Positions 1-6,022 are shown, counted from the first letter of the stretch. The stretch is 6,602 nt of DNA from an uncultured Campylobacter sp. (GCA_905373295.1 CAJPSJ010000117.1:1-6602); one strand, 5' to 3'. The notes: generated from the sequence alone by a model not told the origin. Numbers and translations: made by a program.

Positions 1-155
1 TCGCTAAGCAAAATTTCAAGCTTGGCTGCGTAGGATTTGGGCTTTTTGCGCTAAATATCGCAGCAGGCGCACTAAATTTTTTAGGGCGGTTAGGAAGCGT
101 AGCGGATAAAAAGGCAAGCGAGATTAGAGCTAGGCAAAAGGCGCCTGCAAATTAG
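1..155 (+). CDS. C-terminal end of an unidentified membrane protein (partial)
   Basis: One frame is open from the left edge (first full codon at 3) to TAG 153-155, giving the last 50 residues of a protein; the other two plus-strand frames have early stops. The visible piece has one hydrophobic segment (about residues 7-29, starting LGCVGFGLFALNIAAG) followed by a basic, charged tail ending KAPAN. This pattern fits a final transmembrane helix with a cytoplasmic positively charged C-terminus. I do not recognise the family and the start lies outside the window. A weak stem CGCTA/TAGCG (169-186) lies just downstream but lacks a T tract. The 133-nt gap to the response regulator and its candidate promoter suggest this gene is not necessarily co-transcribed with it. 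Confidence 0.5.
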   Translation, partial: AKQNFKLGCVGFGLFALNIAAGALNFLGRLGSVADKKASEIRARQKAPAN

Positions 156-246
156 TGCAACTCCCTAACGCTACTGAAATTTAGCGGTGCTTAAAAGCGA
201 GCGGGTTTACACATCCAAGGCGCCGCAAAATTTATGCGTTTTTGGC

Positions 247-252
247 TAAAAT
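247..252 (+). promoter_or_regulatory. candidate -10 box of the two-component operon
   Basis: TAAAAT lies 36 nt before the response regulator start and follows a T-rich stretch (GTTTTTGG, 238-245). That resembles Campylobacter housekeeping promoters, which rely on a -10 box and upstream T-rich periodicity rather than a -35. A second possible -10, TAGAAT (260-265), is close by, so the exact box is uncertain. Confidence 0.35.
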
Positions 253-278
253 GGCGGATTAGAATTAGCAAAATTTTA

Positions 279-284
279 AAGGAG
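279..284 (+). promoter_or_regulatory. ribosome binding site that fixes the TTG start of the response regulator
   Basis: AAGGAG is placed 4 nt before TTG 289. An in-frame TAA at 277-279 excludes any start further upstream, and the resulting N-terminus MKILLVEDE is the usual one for OmpR-type receivers. TTG is therefore the real start despite being a rare initiation codon. Confidence 0.75.
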
Positions 285-288
285 CGCT

Positions 289-951
289 TTGAAAATTTTA
301 CTTGTCGAGGATGAAAAAGATCTAAATCAAATCATCGCAAAATGTCTGAAAAAGGACGGCTACAGCGTAGATTGCGCCTTTTGCGGCAAGGAAGCGCTAG
401 AGTTTTTGGATGTCGCAAAATATGACGCTATCGTGCTTGATGCGATGATGCCTGTGATGGACGGCTTTGAGTTTTTGAAGGCGGTGCGGGCGCGCGGACT
501 GGGAACGCCGGTTTTATTTTTAACTGCGCGAGACGCCAAAGAAGATATCGTCGCAGGACTTGATCTGGGCGCAGACGATTATATGGTTAAGCCCTTTGAT
601 TTTCGTGAGCTTTTGGCGCGACTTCGCGCAATTATTAGGCGTAAAAACGCTACTGCGGATAACGAAATTATCATAGGGCAAGTGCGCCTAAATCTAAGCA
701 AAAAATCGGTCGTCTGCGCGGGCGAGGTAGTGGAGCTAACGGGAAAGGAATATAGAATTTTAGAGCTTTTGATGCTAAATCGCGGTGCGATTTTAAGCCG
801 CGAACAAATCGGCGAGAGCATTTGGGATTTTAGCGGCGAAGCAAGCTCAAATGTTATCGATGTTTTAATCAAAAATATCCGCAAAAAGCTAGGCGAGCAC
901 GGCGATATAATAGAAACGAAGCGAGGGCTTGGCTATGTCGTGGCAAAATAG
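289..951 (+). CDS. OmpR/PhoB-family two-component response regulator
   Basis: This 220-residue protein has the normal length and two-domain layout of a DNA-binding response regulator. The receiver domain covers about residues 1-115, with the acidic pocket E7-D8, the phosphoacceptor D51 (in VLDAMMP), the switch residue T79 and the conserved lysine K101 (MVKPFD). A winged-helix DNA-binding domain follows at about 125-220, seen in the LTGKEYRILELL helix, the NVIDVLIKNIRKKLG recognition region and the terminal KRGLGYVV wing. All catalytic residues are present, so the regulator itself looks intact. It starts at TTG and overlaps the sensor kinase start by 17 nt, so the pair is translationally coupled and the kinase is its expected phosphodonor. 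That kinase is frameshifted here, which may leave the regulator without its partner. Regulon and signal cannot be read from the sequence, and I do not assign it to a named Campylobacter system such as RacR, DccR or CprR. Confidence 0.95.
   Translation: MKILLVEDEKDLNQIIAKCLKKDGYSVDCAFCGKEALEFLDVAKYDAIVLDAMMPVMDGFEFLKAVRARGLGTPVLFLTARDAKEDIVAGLDLGADDYMVKPFDFRELLARLRAIIRRKNATADNEIIIGQVRLNLSKKSVVCAGEVVELTGKEYRILELLMLNRGAILSREQIGESIWDFSGEASSNVIDVLIKNIRKKLGEHGDIIETKRGLGYVVAK
923..927 (+). promoter_or_regulatory. ribosome binding site for the kinase, inside the regulator gene
   Basis: GAGGG stands 7 nt before ATG 935. This spacing favours ATG 935 over the in-frame TTG at 929 as the kinase start. 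The site lies within the last codons of the regulator, consistent with coupled translation. Confidence 0.65.
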
Positions 952-1846
952 CAAGATTTGTATCAAAATTTCGGCGATTGCGAAGCAGATTTTTGTCACT
1001 ACGGCGCTTTTCATATTAAAATTCGTGCGAAATTTTAAACAGAATTTTACGCATAATTTTGCATGTTTAAAGAAAAGCCGCAAGAAAAATCCCACGCAAA
1101 ATATCGAGTTAAACCAGACGCTAAATTCTACTCAAAGCCAGGCGTCAAATTTTAAACGGAATTCCACGCAAAATCTGGCATCAAATTCCGCGCCGAATTT
1201 TGCTGCTACAAGCGCAACGCCTAATCTAGCGCAAAATTCTAATAGCGTTCTCGCGCAAAGTCAAGAACAAAATTTCGCGTCTAAAATCTCGATAAGAAAT
1301 TTTACTCAAGCCTTAGTCCTTGCATTCTCAACTGCTAAAGAGAATTTTATCTCACGCGCGCTACCTATCAGCCTACGCGTGACGCTTTATTACAGCGTAT
1401 TTATTTTGGCGCTTGAAGGCGCTATTATCGGCATTTGCGGCTATATTTTAGACGAAGTATCAGGAAGCTCCGTTAGCCAAAAAAAGCTTGCCCGCTTAGT
1501 GCAAAAAGCCGCGCGCGAGGGAAAATTTAAAAACTTTGATGACGGTGTATTTTTCTACGAACATGACGGGAAAGGCGGCGTGATCGCAGGATTTGTGCCT
1601 AAAGGCTTCGATCCTGCGTTGCCGCTCTCGCCTCAAGGCGCGCGCGAGGTGGAGCTTGACGACGATGAGTTTTTCTATTACGACGCGCAGATCAAAGGGC
1701 GCAGTGCATGGATACGCGGCGTCATCGCAGTTAGCGAGTTTGAGCTTGCGATGAAGCGCGTGATGCTGATAGCTCTTATCCTATCCGCCGCTATTTGTGA
1801 TGCTAGTCATCTACGGCGGCTACGCGATCATAAAAAGAGCGTTTAA
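935..1846 (+). CDS. sensor histidine kinase, N-terminal (sensor) part, frameshifted
   Basis: From ATG 935 this frame encodes 303 residues. About residues 1-145 form an unusual extension: a mildly hydrophobic stretch (about 12-31), a basic patch, then a low-complexity Asn/Gln/Ser/Thr/Ala-rich region (about 50-115). A classical kinase sensor module begins only at about 146 (LPISLRVTLYYSVFIL): transmembrane helix 1 at about 148-170, a likely periplasmic domain of about 105 residues, and the first half of transmembrane helix 2 (VMLIALILSAAI, from about 276). After that the frame is wrong: the last 15 residues (DASHLRRLRDHKKSV) are out-of-frame translation before TAA 1844-1846. There is no ATG or TTG near helix 1, so the long extension is probably translated. 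Alone, this piece would be a membrane sensor without a kinase. The signal sensed is unknown. Confidence 0.8.
   Translation: MSWQNSKICIKISAIAKQIFVTTALFILKFVRNFKQNFTHNFACLKKSRKKNPTQNIELNQTLNSTQSQASNFKRNSTQNLASNSAPNFAATSATPNLAQNSNSVLAQSQEQNFASKISIRNFTQALVLAFSTAKENFISRALPISLRVTLYYSVFILALEGAIIGICGYILDEVSGSSVSQKKLARLVQKAAREGKFKNFDDGVFFYEHDGKGGVIAGFVPKGFDPALPLSPQGAREVELDDDEFFYYDAQIKGRSAWIRGVIAVSEFELAMKRVMLIALILSAAICDASHLRRLRDHKKSV
1031..1066 (+). repeat. three 12-nt in-frame repeats in the kinase extension
   Basis: Three consecutive 12-nt units each begin AATTTT and encode NFKQ, NFTH and NFAC. They match the phase and sequence style of the longer array that starts at 1088; for example the unit AATTTTAAACAG here differs from AATTTTAAACGG at 1148 by one base. 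Confidence 0.7.
1088..1207 (+). repeat. degenerate tandem array of ten 12-nt units encoding Asn-led tetrapeptides
   Basis: Ten consecutive 12-nt units in the kinase frame encode NPTQ, NIEL, NQTL, NSTQ, SQAS, NFKR, NSTQ, NLAS, NSAP and NFAA (residues about 52-91 from ATG 935). Nine of ten begin with AAT or AAC, and unit 1 (AATCCCACGCAA) differs from unit 7 (AATTCCACGCAA) by one base. The phase is a multiple of three, so unit gain or loss would keep the frame. A weaker continuation follows (TSAT, PNLA, then QNS and QNF words). Confidence 0.7.
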
Positions 1847-2657
1847 GCCCGTGCGCACTATGTCGCGTACAGCTAGCGAGATCGGAGCTAGCGGCGATTT
1901 TACGCGACGAATAGAGCTACCGCGAGGCAAGGATGAGCTAAGCGCGCTCGCAGCTACGTTTAATGAAATGCTAGCATCACTGCAAAGCGCGTTTGAGCGC
2001 GAGCGGCAGCTAAGCGCCGATCTTTCGCATGAGCTGCGCACACCCGCTGCTGTCATACTGGCTCAAAGCGACTACGCTCTAGCCTACGAGCAAGACGCGA
2101 GCGAGACGAAGGAGAATTTCGCTGTCATAAACAATCAAGCGCGTAAAATTTCGGCGCTAATAGAGCAAATTTTAGAGCTTGCCCGCTTGCAGCGCGGCGC
2201 GCGTTTGGCACCCGTAAGCTTAAACAAAATCGCAAGCGAGTGCGCGCAAGACTTTCAACTTTTGTGCGCACAAAAAGGGCTAAGTTTTAGCTCGCAGATA
2301 GCCGAGGGCGTGCACGTAAACGGCGATGAGCTGCTTTTGACCAGGCTGATTAACAATCTTTTAAGCAATGCTTTAAAATTTACGCGCAGCAGCGTCGTTT
2401 TAGAGCTTTGCGTCAGTGCAGACGCGTGCGAACTTAGCATAAGCGACGACGGAGAGGGCATCGAGCCTGCTTTGCAAACTAAAATTTGGGACAAGCTCTA
2501 TCAAATCGAGCGTTCCAGAAATCGCGAGCAAAATAACGGCGCAGGGCTCGGACTAGCCATCACCTCACAAATCGCAAAGATCCATGGCGCGCAGATTTCA
2601 CTACGTAGCGAAGTAGGACGCGGAAGCAAATTTAGCGTAAAGCTTAAGAAGGTTTAG
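1797..2657 (+). CDS. sensor histidine kinase, C-terminal (HAMP-HisKA-HATPase) part, frameshifted
   Basis: This frame encodes the catalytic half of the kinase; numbering here is from GTG 1797 (286 residues). It opens with the second half of transmembrane helix 2 (MLVIYGGYAII), then a HAMP linker (about 9-62). The HisKA domain has the H-box LSADLSHELRTP with the phosphorylatable H78. The ATPase domain has the N-box NNLLSNALKFT (N187, N191), the G1 box DDGEGI (217-222), an F-box-like IWDKLYQ region (230-236) and the G2 box GAGLGLAI (248-255). All residues needed for autophosphorylation are present. No Shine-Dalgarno precedes GTG 1797, and starting there would leave half a transmembrane helix, so independent translation is doubtful. 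It should be read as the continuation of the 935 gene. In the cell the domain would face the cytoplasm and phosphorylate D51 of the neighbouring regulator. Confidence 0.85.
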   Translation: MMLVIYGGYAIIKRAFKPVRTMSRTASEIGASGDFTRRIELPRGKDELSALAATFNEMLASLQSAFERERQLSADLSHELRTPAAVILAQSDYALAYEQDASETKENFAVINNQARKISALIEQILELARLQRGARLAPVSLNKIASECAQDFQLLCAQKGLSFSSQIAEGVHVNGDELLLTRLINNLLSNALKFTRSSVVLELCVSADACELSISDDGEGIEPALQTKIWDKLYQIERSRNREQNNGAGLGLAITSQIAKIHGAQISLRSEVGRGSKFSVKLKKV

Positions 2658-2763
2658 GCGGTTTTGTGGGCTTGGCGGCGTAAAGAAATGCTGGGCGGCG
2701 AAATTCTTAAAATTTTATCGCCTATCGTTGCTTAAAAATTTAACGACTATAGCCGTATATAGG

Positions 2764-2800
2764 GGCGATGGTGTAATTTTAAAATTAGGCCGGCGTCGCC
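2764..2800 (+). terminator. possible transcript-end hairpin downstream of the kinase
   Basis: GGCGATG pairs with CGTCGCC (7 pairs, one G-T), and the loop holds the palindrome TAATTTTAAAATTA. It lies about 107 nt after the kinase stop, between convergent genes. No T tract follows directly (the nearest is T5 at about 2815), so Rho-independent function is doubtful. Confidence 0.2.
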
Positions 2801-3139
2801 AATAATATCGGATGATTTTTGCGATAGTCGTGCGCTTTTAAATTTAAATGGGCCAAATTTTAAAATTTAGTTTTACCGCGAAATTCCGCGGCGAATTAAT
2901 AAGGCAAGGCGCAGCATTTTACCCTTAGGCGAAGTGATAAAGCAAGCGCTTTATAGCTTAAGTAGGCCGGCACGGGTAATTTAAAAATTTTAGGGTATGC
3001 GGCAAAATAAGCCTTCGCTGAAATTTCACGGCGCAGTATTGCAGGATAAACCTTTGCTAAAATTCTAAGACGCCACATTCAGCTCTAGAGAATTTAAATT
3101 TAGGAGTATCTAGCGACCGAGTAAAAATTTAAATACGGA

Positions 3140-3198
3140 GCAAAAAAGACGGACTGAGATTTAAGGTCGCCTACATAAGCTAAATTTTGTCTTTTTGC
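3140..3198 (-). terminator. A/T-rich inverted repeat, possible terminator of the minus-strand genes
   Basis: On the plus strand GCAAAAAAGAC (3140-3150) is answered by GTCTTTTTGC (3189-3198), 10 pairs with one extra A, around a 38-nt loop. Read on the minus strand it starts about 19 nt after the stop of the small decayed gene and ends with a T6 run inside the second arm. The long loop makes termination uncertain. Confidence 0.25.
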
Positions 3199-3216
3199 AC
3201 GCCTCTCTCTTGTAGA

Positions 3217-3558
3217 TTACGGCGATATAATCAAAGCCGTTTGCCTTACCTCGCCCCATGAGATAGCCCCACCATTTATTATTATGACCCTGCCTCGCTC
3301 GTTGGTCTCGTATTCGTCCATTTCGCCGTCGTAGCGGGTGCTATAGCCAAATTTTAAGTGGATCTTGCACGGCGGTAGGTTAAATTTCACGAGCTCGCGA
3401 CGAGTTACTTTTTCTGCATCGAGCTTGTCGCGAAACATCGCGCTTTAGCCGTGCGAAGCGCTGTTAAAAAGTAAAATTTCCTCGCCCGTTTTTACGCATT
3501 TGATTGCGAACTTGCGAGGTATGAGCTCGTCCTCATAAGTCTGCGGCGATGGACCTTT
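3217..3558 (-). pseudogene. decayed small gene of unknown function (stop-interrupted)
   Basis: The frame runs from after TAG (3559-3561) to TAA (3217-3219) and is interrupted only by one TAA at 3445-3447. The upstream piece (containing YEDELIPRKFAIKCVKTGEE) and the downstream piece (containing FRDKLDAEKVTRRELVKFN and, later, RVIIINGGAISWGEVRQ) both look like genuine soluble protein with a mixed charged/hydrophobic pattern, and together they make about 113 residues. The upstream piece has no ATG, GTG or TTG. The only ordinary start is ATG 3438-3436, which lacks a Shine-Dalgarno and would give 73 residues (3217-3438). One sense-to-TAA change would explain the break. Its 5' end overlaps the last 26 nt of the EFR1-type gene. 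I do not recognise the family. An annotator may alternatively call 3217-3438 an intact hypothetical protein. Confidence 0.45.
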
Positions 3559-4294
3559 CTAAATTTTTTGCCCTGCCTAGGATCGTAATCGCTCTGCGCT
3601 CACATATATTTACGCACCTGTAGCAAAGCGTGCACTCATCGCCGAATTGCGCCTTTTTGCAAGCGAGCTTTATGTTTCGCATCGGGCAGGGTTTGACGCA
3701 AGCCCCGCAGCCGATGCATCGCGATGGATCGAGGCTCGGCTTATGCTTAGCAAAGGGGCTTTTATCCCAAATTTTCATCCAAAGTCGCTGTCCTAAAAAC
3801 CCTGCGATACGACAGAGCGCGCCCAGCCCCTCTTGCGGCGGACGATTTGCGCTAAGCGCCTCCGCAACGCGTCTGACTTTAGCGTCCGCCTCTTTGATTA
3901 TGCGCTCGTTTTTCGCTCGCGAGTAGCCAAAAATCGCCACGTCGAGGATGAACGCCGGCATTTTGATATGAGCGCCGCCCGTTATGTTTGCACCGAATTG
4001 TTTTAAAACTCTAGCCGCGCACCCTGCCCCGTCGCCGCTGAAAATCTCCATCGTAGCGAGGATGAATACGTTTTTGCCGCTAAAGCTCGCGCCATTTTCG
4101 TAGAGGAAGTCGCGCACGATACGCGGCAGGTCGCTAAAATAGACGGGATATGCCAAAATGATGTCGTTGTGGTGTTTTAAAAGCTCGCCGCAGGCCTCGC
4201 TCTCGATCGAGACGCAGATGCCGCCAAGATGAGCGATGAGCCTATCCACGCAGTGCTTCGTGTTGCCCGTGGCGCTAAAATAGATCGCTATCAT
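3533..4294 (-). CDS. EFR1-family flavodoxin/2[4Fe-4S] ferredoxin fusion protein
   Basis: This 253-residue cytoplasmic redox protein has two parts. The N-terminal flavodoxin-like domain (about 1-150) starts MIAIYFSATGNT, where SATGNT (7-12) is the FMN phosphate-binding loop; AYPVYFSDLP (48-57) and ILATMEIFSGDG (78-89) match the loops that flank the flavin. The C-terminal domain (about 185-245) has two cysteine sets, C193-C196-C199-C203 (CIGCGACVKPCP) and C221-C224-C227-C231 (CTLCYRCVNIC), each typical for one [4Fe-4S] cluster. This arrangement is the hallmark of the EFR1 group, presumed to move electrons between flavin and iron-sulfur partners; the physiological partners are unknown. There is no signal peptide. 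The ATG is preceded by GGGAG (complement of 4301-4305) at 6 nt. The gene lies 148 nt downstream of the reductase gene, with a hairpin between them, so co-transcription is uncertain. Confidence 0.92.
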   Translation of the reverse strand: MIAIYFSATGNTKHCVDRLIAHLGGICVSIESEACGELLKHHNDIILAYPVYFSDLPRIVRDFLYENGASFSGKNVFILATMEIFSGDGAGCAARVLKQFGANITGGAHIKMPAFILDVAIFGYSRAKNERIIKEADAKVRRVAEALSANRPPQEGLGALCRIAGFLGQRLWMKIWDKSPFAKHKPSLDPSRCIGCGACVKPCPMRNIKLACKKAQFGDECTLCYRCVNICERRAITILGRAKNLERSIAADL

Positions 4295-4352
4295 ACGCGT
4301 CTCCCAAACTATGCGAATTTCGGTGAAATTTAACCCTTACCGAACAAATAGA

Positions 4353-4358
4353 ATTTTA
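4353..4358 (-). promoter_or_regulatory. weak candidate -10 box for the EFR1-type gene
   Basis: TAAAAT on the minus strand lies about 58 nt before the ATG, within an AT-rich stretch. Between it and the start there is a dyad TTCGGT-N14-ACCGAA (4319-4344). Support is compositional only. Confidence 0.2.
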
Positions 4359-4393
4359 CGCTTCTTTTGCATAAAATTTTAAAATTTAGACGT

Positions 4394-4418
4394 GACGGCG
4401 AAATTTAAATATGCCGTC
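4394..4418 (-). terminator. hairpin after the FccA-like reductase gene
   Basis: GACGGC pairs with GCCGTC (6 perfect pairs, 13-nt AT-rich loop) and begins about 24 nt after the reductase stop when read on the minus strand. It is followed by ACGTCTAAATTTT, so the T tract is delayed and interrupted. Position and GC stem favour a transcript end, but the sequence is not a textbook terminator. Confidence 0.35.
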
Positions 4419-4442
4419 GCACCCTAAAAAAGCAAAATCAAT

Positions 4443-5987
4443 TCAGATATTTTCTGCCGCCACCATGCCAAAAACCATACAATCAGCCATGCTCATAGTA
4501 CCGAGCCTACTTGCGCCGTGAACGCCACCGGTGATTTCGCCCGCTGCATATAGCCCTGCGATCGGCTCGCCGCTAGCTGCGTCGATAACCTGGGCTTTGG
4601 TATTGATCTGCACGCCGCCCATGCAGTAAAGAATTTTTGGGCTTGTTTGGCACGCATAAAATGGAGCTTTTGATACGTCGATACCGCCTACATCGGCTTT
4701 TGTCAAAGGCTTGCCAAACTCCGGGTCACTTCCTGCTTTGACGTAGCCGTTAAAATCCGCGACGGTTTTTAAAAACGGCTCCAGCGGAATTTTATAAAAT
4801 TTTGCAAGCTCTTCCAAGGTATTAAATTTTTTAATTGAGCCTGCTTCTACGCCTTTTGACGTATAGACCGGATTATTTGCATCAACTGCGGCTTGATCGC
4901 AGATATTTACAGGATAGTTGTCGTTATTTTCGCTCTCCGCCATGCATTTAAAGATCGCTTCGGTTTTGATCTTGCGCCCGGCGTGCTCGTTCATAAAGCG
5001 TTTGCCCGTCTTTGGATCGACGGTTAGACCATAGTCGTTAGCGCAGTGATTTGAAAATAGCGCAGAAGTACCAAATCCCTTCTCGCTAGGATTAGTATAA
5101 GGATTTAGTTGAATCCAGCTGAGTTGCAAAGGATTCGCACCTAGCTTCATCGCTGCGATAAGCGCACCTGCGGTAGCACCGGGTTGGCTTACGGTTTCGA
5201 TATTGTCTTTTAGATACGGCACCTGCTGCGCGCGAAACCACTTATCCGAGCTGTATCCGCCCGCAGCCAAAATGACGCCATCTTTGGCTTTAAAAAATTT
5301 TTCTTCGCCGCTTTTGTTTTCCTTATCGTCGCTAGCAAGCTGCGGATCGAACTTATATTCTTCGCGACACTTCACGCCTACGACGCGACCGCTGTCGTCC
5401 ACGATGAAATCATCAAATTTAGTACGCTTTTTGATTATGGCATTTGCATTTTCCTCGATCGCCTTATGCATCGGCTGGATGTAGCCCGAGCCGCTAGCAT
5501 TTTTGACCTGTACGGCGCGCTTTAGCGAGTGTCCGCTAGCAGATATCACCTTGCCCGAAAACTCCACTCCGATGCTTTTTAGGTATTCAAAAGCATCGCC
5601 TGCACGGTCGTAGATGACGCCTAGCAAATCTACGTGATTTAAATTTAGCCCGTCTTTTAGGCAATCTGCGATGAAAGCCTCCTTACTATCCGTGATGCCC
5701 GCGGCTTTTTGGAATTCGTTATTTGGTACCGCCATATTGCCGGCGTTAATGACGGAGTTGCCGCCCGCACGGCCCATCTTTTCGATCATAAGCACTTTTT
5801 TGCCGCGCTTAAGAGCCTGAAGCGTCGCCATCGAGCCTGCAAAACCGCTACCGATAACGACAACGTCATATTCTTCGTCAAATTTTACGTCCTTAGCGTT
5901 TTGCGTTGCACTAGCACTGCTTGCAGCCAAAGCCAGAGCTCCCGCCGCGCCGATTTTCATAAAATTTCGTCTTGAAATTTCTTGCAT
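4443..5987 (-). CDS. Tat-exported FccA-like flavocytochrome-c-family FAD reductase subunit
   Basis: The 514-residue protein begins with a twin-arginine signal (SRRNFMK at 5-11, hydrophobic stretch 12-24, probable cleavage after ASA at 25-27), so it is folded with its cofactor and exported to the periplasm. An FAD-binding fold follows: YDVVVIGSGFAG (40-51) with the GxGxxG loop, E69 for ribose binding and GGNS (75-78). The capping/active-site region includes GKRFMNEHAGR (328-338) and the C-terminal [14 protein letters not shown] (483-496). R338 and R494 match the proton-donor and substrate-binding arginines of flavocytochrome c fumarate reductase. However, the usual HHTMGG is LYCMGG (453-458) and the usual AHPT-type histidine position reads LNPY (N295). 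There is no heme-binding CxxCH and no FMN-binding domain, so a separate cytochrome c must donate electrons. It is a reductase of this family, probably not a fumarate reductase; the substrate is unknown. ATG 5987 has AGGAG at 6 nt. Confidence 0.93.
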   Translation of the reverse strand: MQEISRRNFMKIGAAGALALAASSASATQNAKDVKFDEEYDVVVIGSGFAGSMATLQALKRGKKVLMIEKMGRAGGNSVINAGNMAVPNNEFQKAAGITDSKEAFIADCLKDGLNLNHVDLLGVIYDRAGDAFEYLKSIGVEFSGKVISASGHSLKRAVQVKNASGSGYIQPMHKAIEENANAIIKKRTKFDDFIVDDSGRVVGVKCREEYKFDPQLASDDKENKSGEEKFFKAKDGVILAAGGYSSDKWFRAQQVPYLKDNIETVSQPGATAGALIAAMKLGANPLQLSWIQLNPYTNPSEKGFGTSALFSNHCANDYGLTVDPKTGKRFMNEHAGRKIKTEAIFKCMAESENNDNYPVNICDQAAVDANNPVYTSKGVEAGSIKKFNTLEELAKFYKIPLEPFLKTVADFNGYVKAGSDPEFGKPLTKADVGGIDVSKAPFYACQTSPKILYCMGGVQINTKAQVIDAASGEPIAGLYAAGEITGGVHGASRLGTMSMADCMVFGMVAAENI

Positions 5988-6016
5988 TTTTTGCTCCTTG
6001 CGTTGAAATTTTATAG

Positions 6017-6022
6017 ATTATA
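6017..6022 (-). promoter_or_regulatory. -10 promoter box of the FccA-like reductase gene
   Basis: A perfect TATAAT lies on the minus strand 29 nt before ATG 5987, predicting a short leader of about 22 nt that contains the AAGGAG Shine-Dalgarno. T/A-rich words precede it and there is no clear -35, as is usual for Campylobacter housekeeping promoters. The gene can therefore be transcribed independently of its upstream paralogue. Confidence 0.6.

Larger units (their letters stand above)
935..2657 (+). pseudogene. sensor histidine kinase gene as a whole, interrupted by a +1 frameshift
   Basis: The two kinase pieces listed separately belong to one ancestral gene. The N-terminal piece is in the frame of 935 and the C-terminal piece in the frame of 1797. 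Dropping one T from TTT 1794-1796 turns ATT-TGT-GAT into ATT-GTG-ATG and yields an unbroken hydrophobic helix (LSAAIVMLVIYGGYAII) leading straight into the HAMP linker, giving a 573-residue kinase. Every signature motif downstream is conserved, which argues for a recent mutation or a sequencing error rather than old decay. The run is only three T long, so it is a poor candidate for phase variation. Confidence 0.7.
2658..3216. other. 559-nt spacer without a convincing gene
   Basis: All frames have frequent stops or implausible translations. The stretch contains repeated AT-rich words such as AAATTTTAAAATTT and several dyads. These are GGCGATG/CGTCGCC (2764-2800) enclosing the 14-nt palindrome TAATTTTAAAATTA (2774-2787), CCGCG/CGCGG (2876-2891), a perfect 7-bp stem ATAAAGC/GCTTTAT with a 4-nt loop (2937-2954), and an A/T-rich inverted repeat at 3140-3198. 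It separates the plus-strand kinase from minus-strand genes, so transcription converges here and some of these may end transcripts. None has the classic GC stem plus T tract. No tRNA or IS end was seen. Confidence 0.6.

Noticed and set aside
579..884. Open frame on the minus strand inside the response regulator
   Set aside because: Fully overlaps a gene with all family motifs; a shadow frame.
929..934. TTG 929 as the kinase start
   Set aside because: It lies only 1 nt after GAGGG (923-927), whereas ATG 935 sits at the ideal 7-nt spacing.
1088..1207. Asn-x-Ser/Thr words in the repeat array as Campylobacter N-glycosylation sites
   Set aside because: The Campylobacter enzyme PglB needs Asp or Glu two residues before the Asn; the NST, NQT and NPT words here lack it.
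1790..1800. Phase-variable or programmed frameshift in the kinase
   Set aside because: The run is only TTT, with no long homopolymer, slippery heptamer or nearby stop codon at the shift point; mutation or sequencing error is simpler.
2896..3078. 60-codon open frame on the minus strand
   Set aside because: No Shine-Dalgarno, no recognisable domain, and a composition that follows the spacer's repeated words; likely chance.
3630..3926. Plus-strand open frame opposite the EFR1-type gene
   Set aside because: Antisense to a gene with eight conserved cluster cysteines; no independent support.
5203..5975. Two plus-strand open frames opposite the FccA-like reductase
   Set aside because: Shadows of the reductase coding strand; no ribosome sites or domains.
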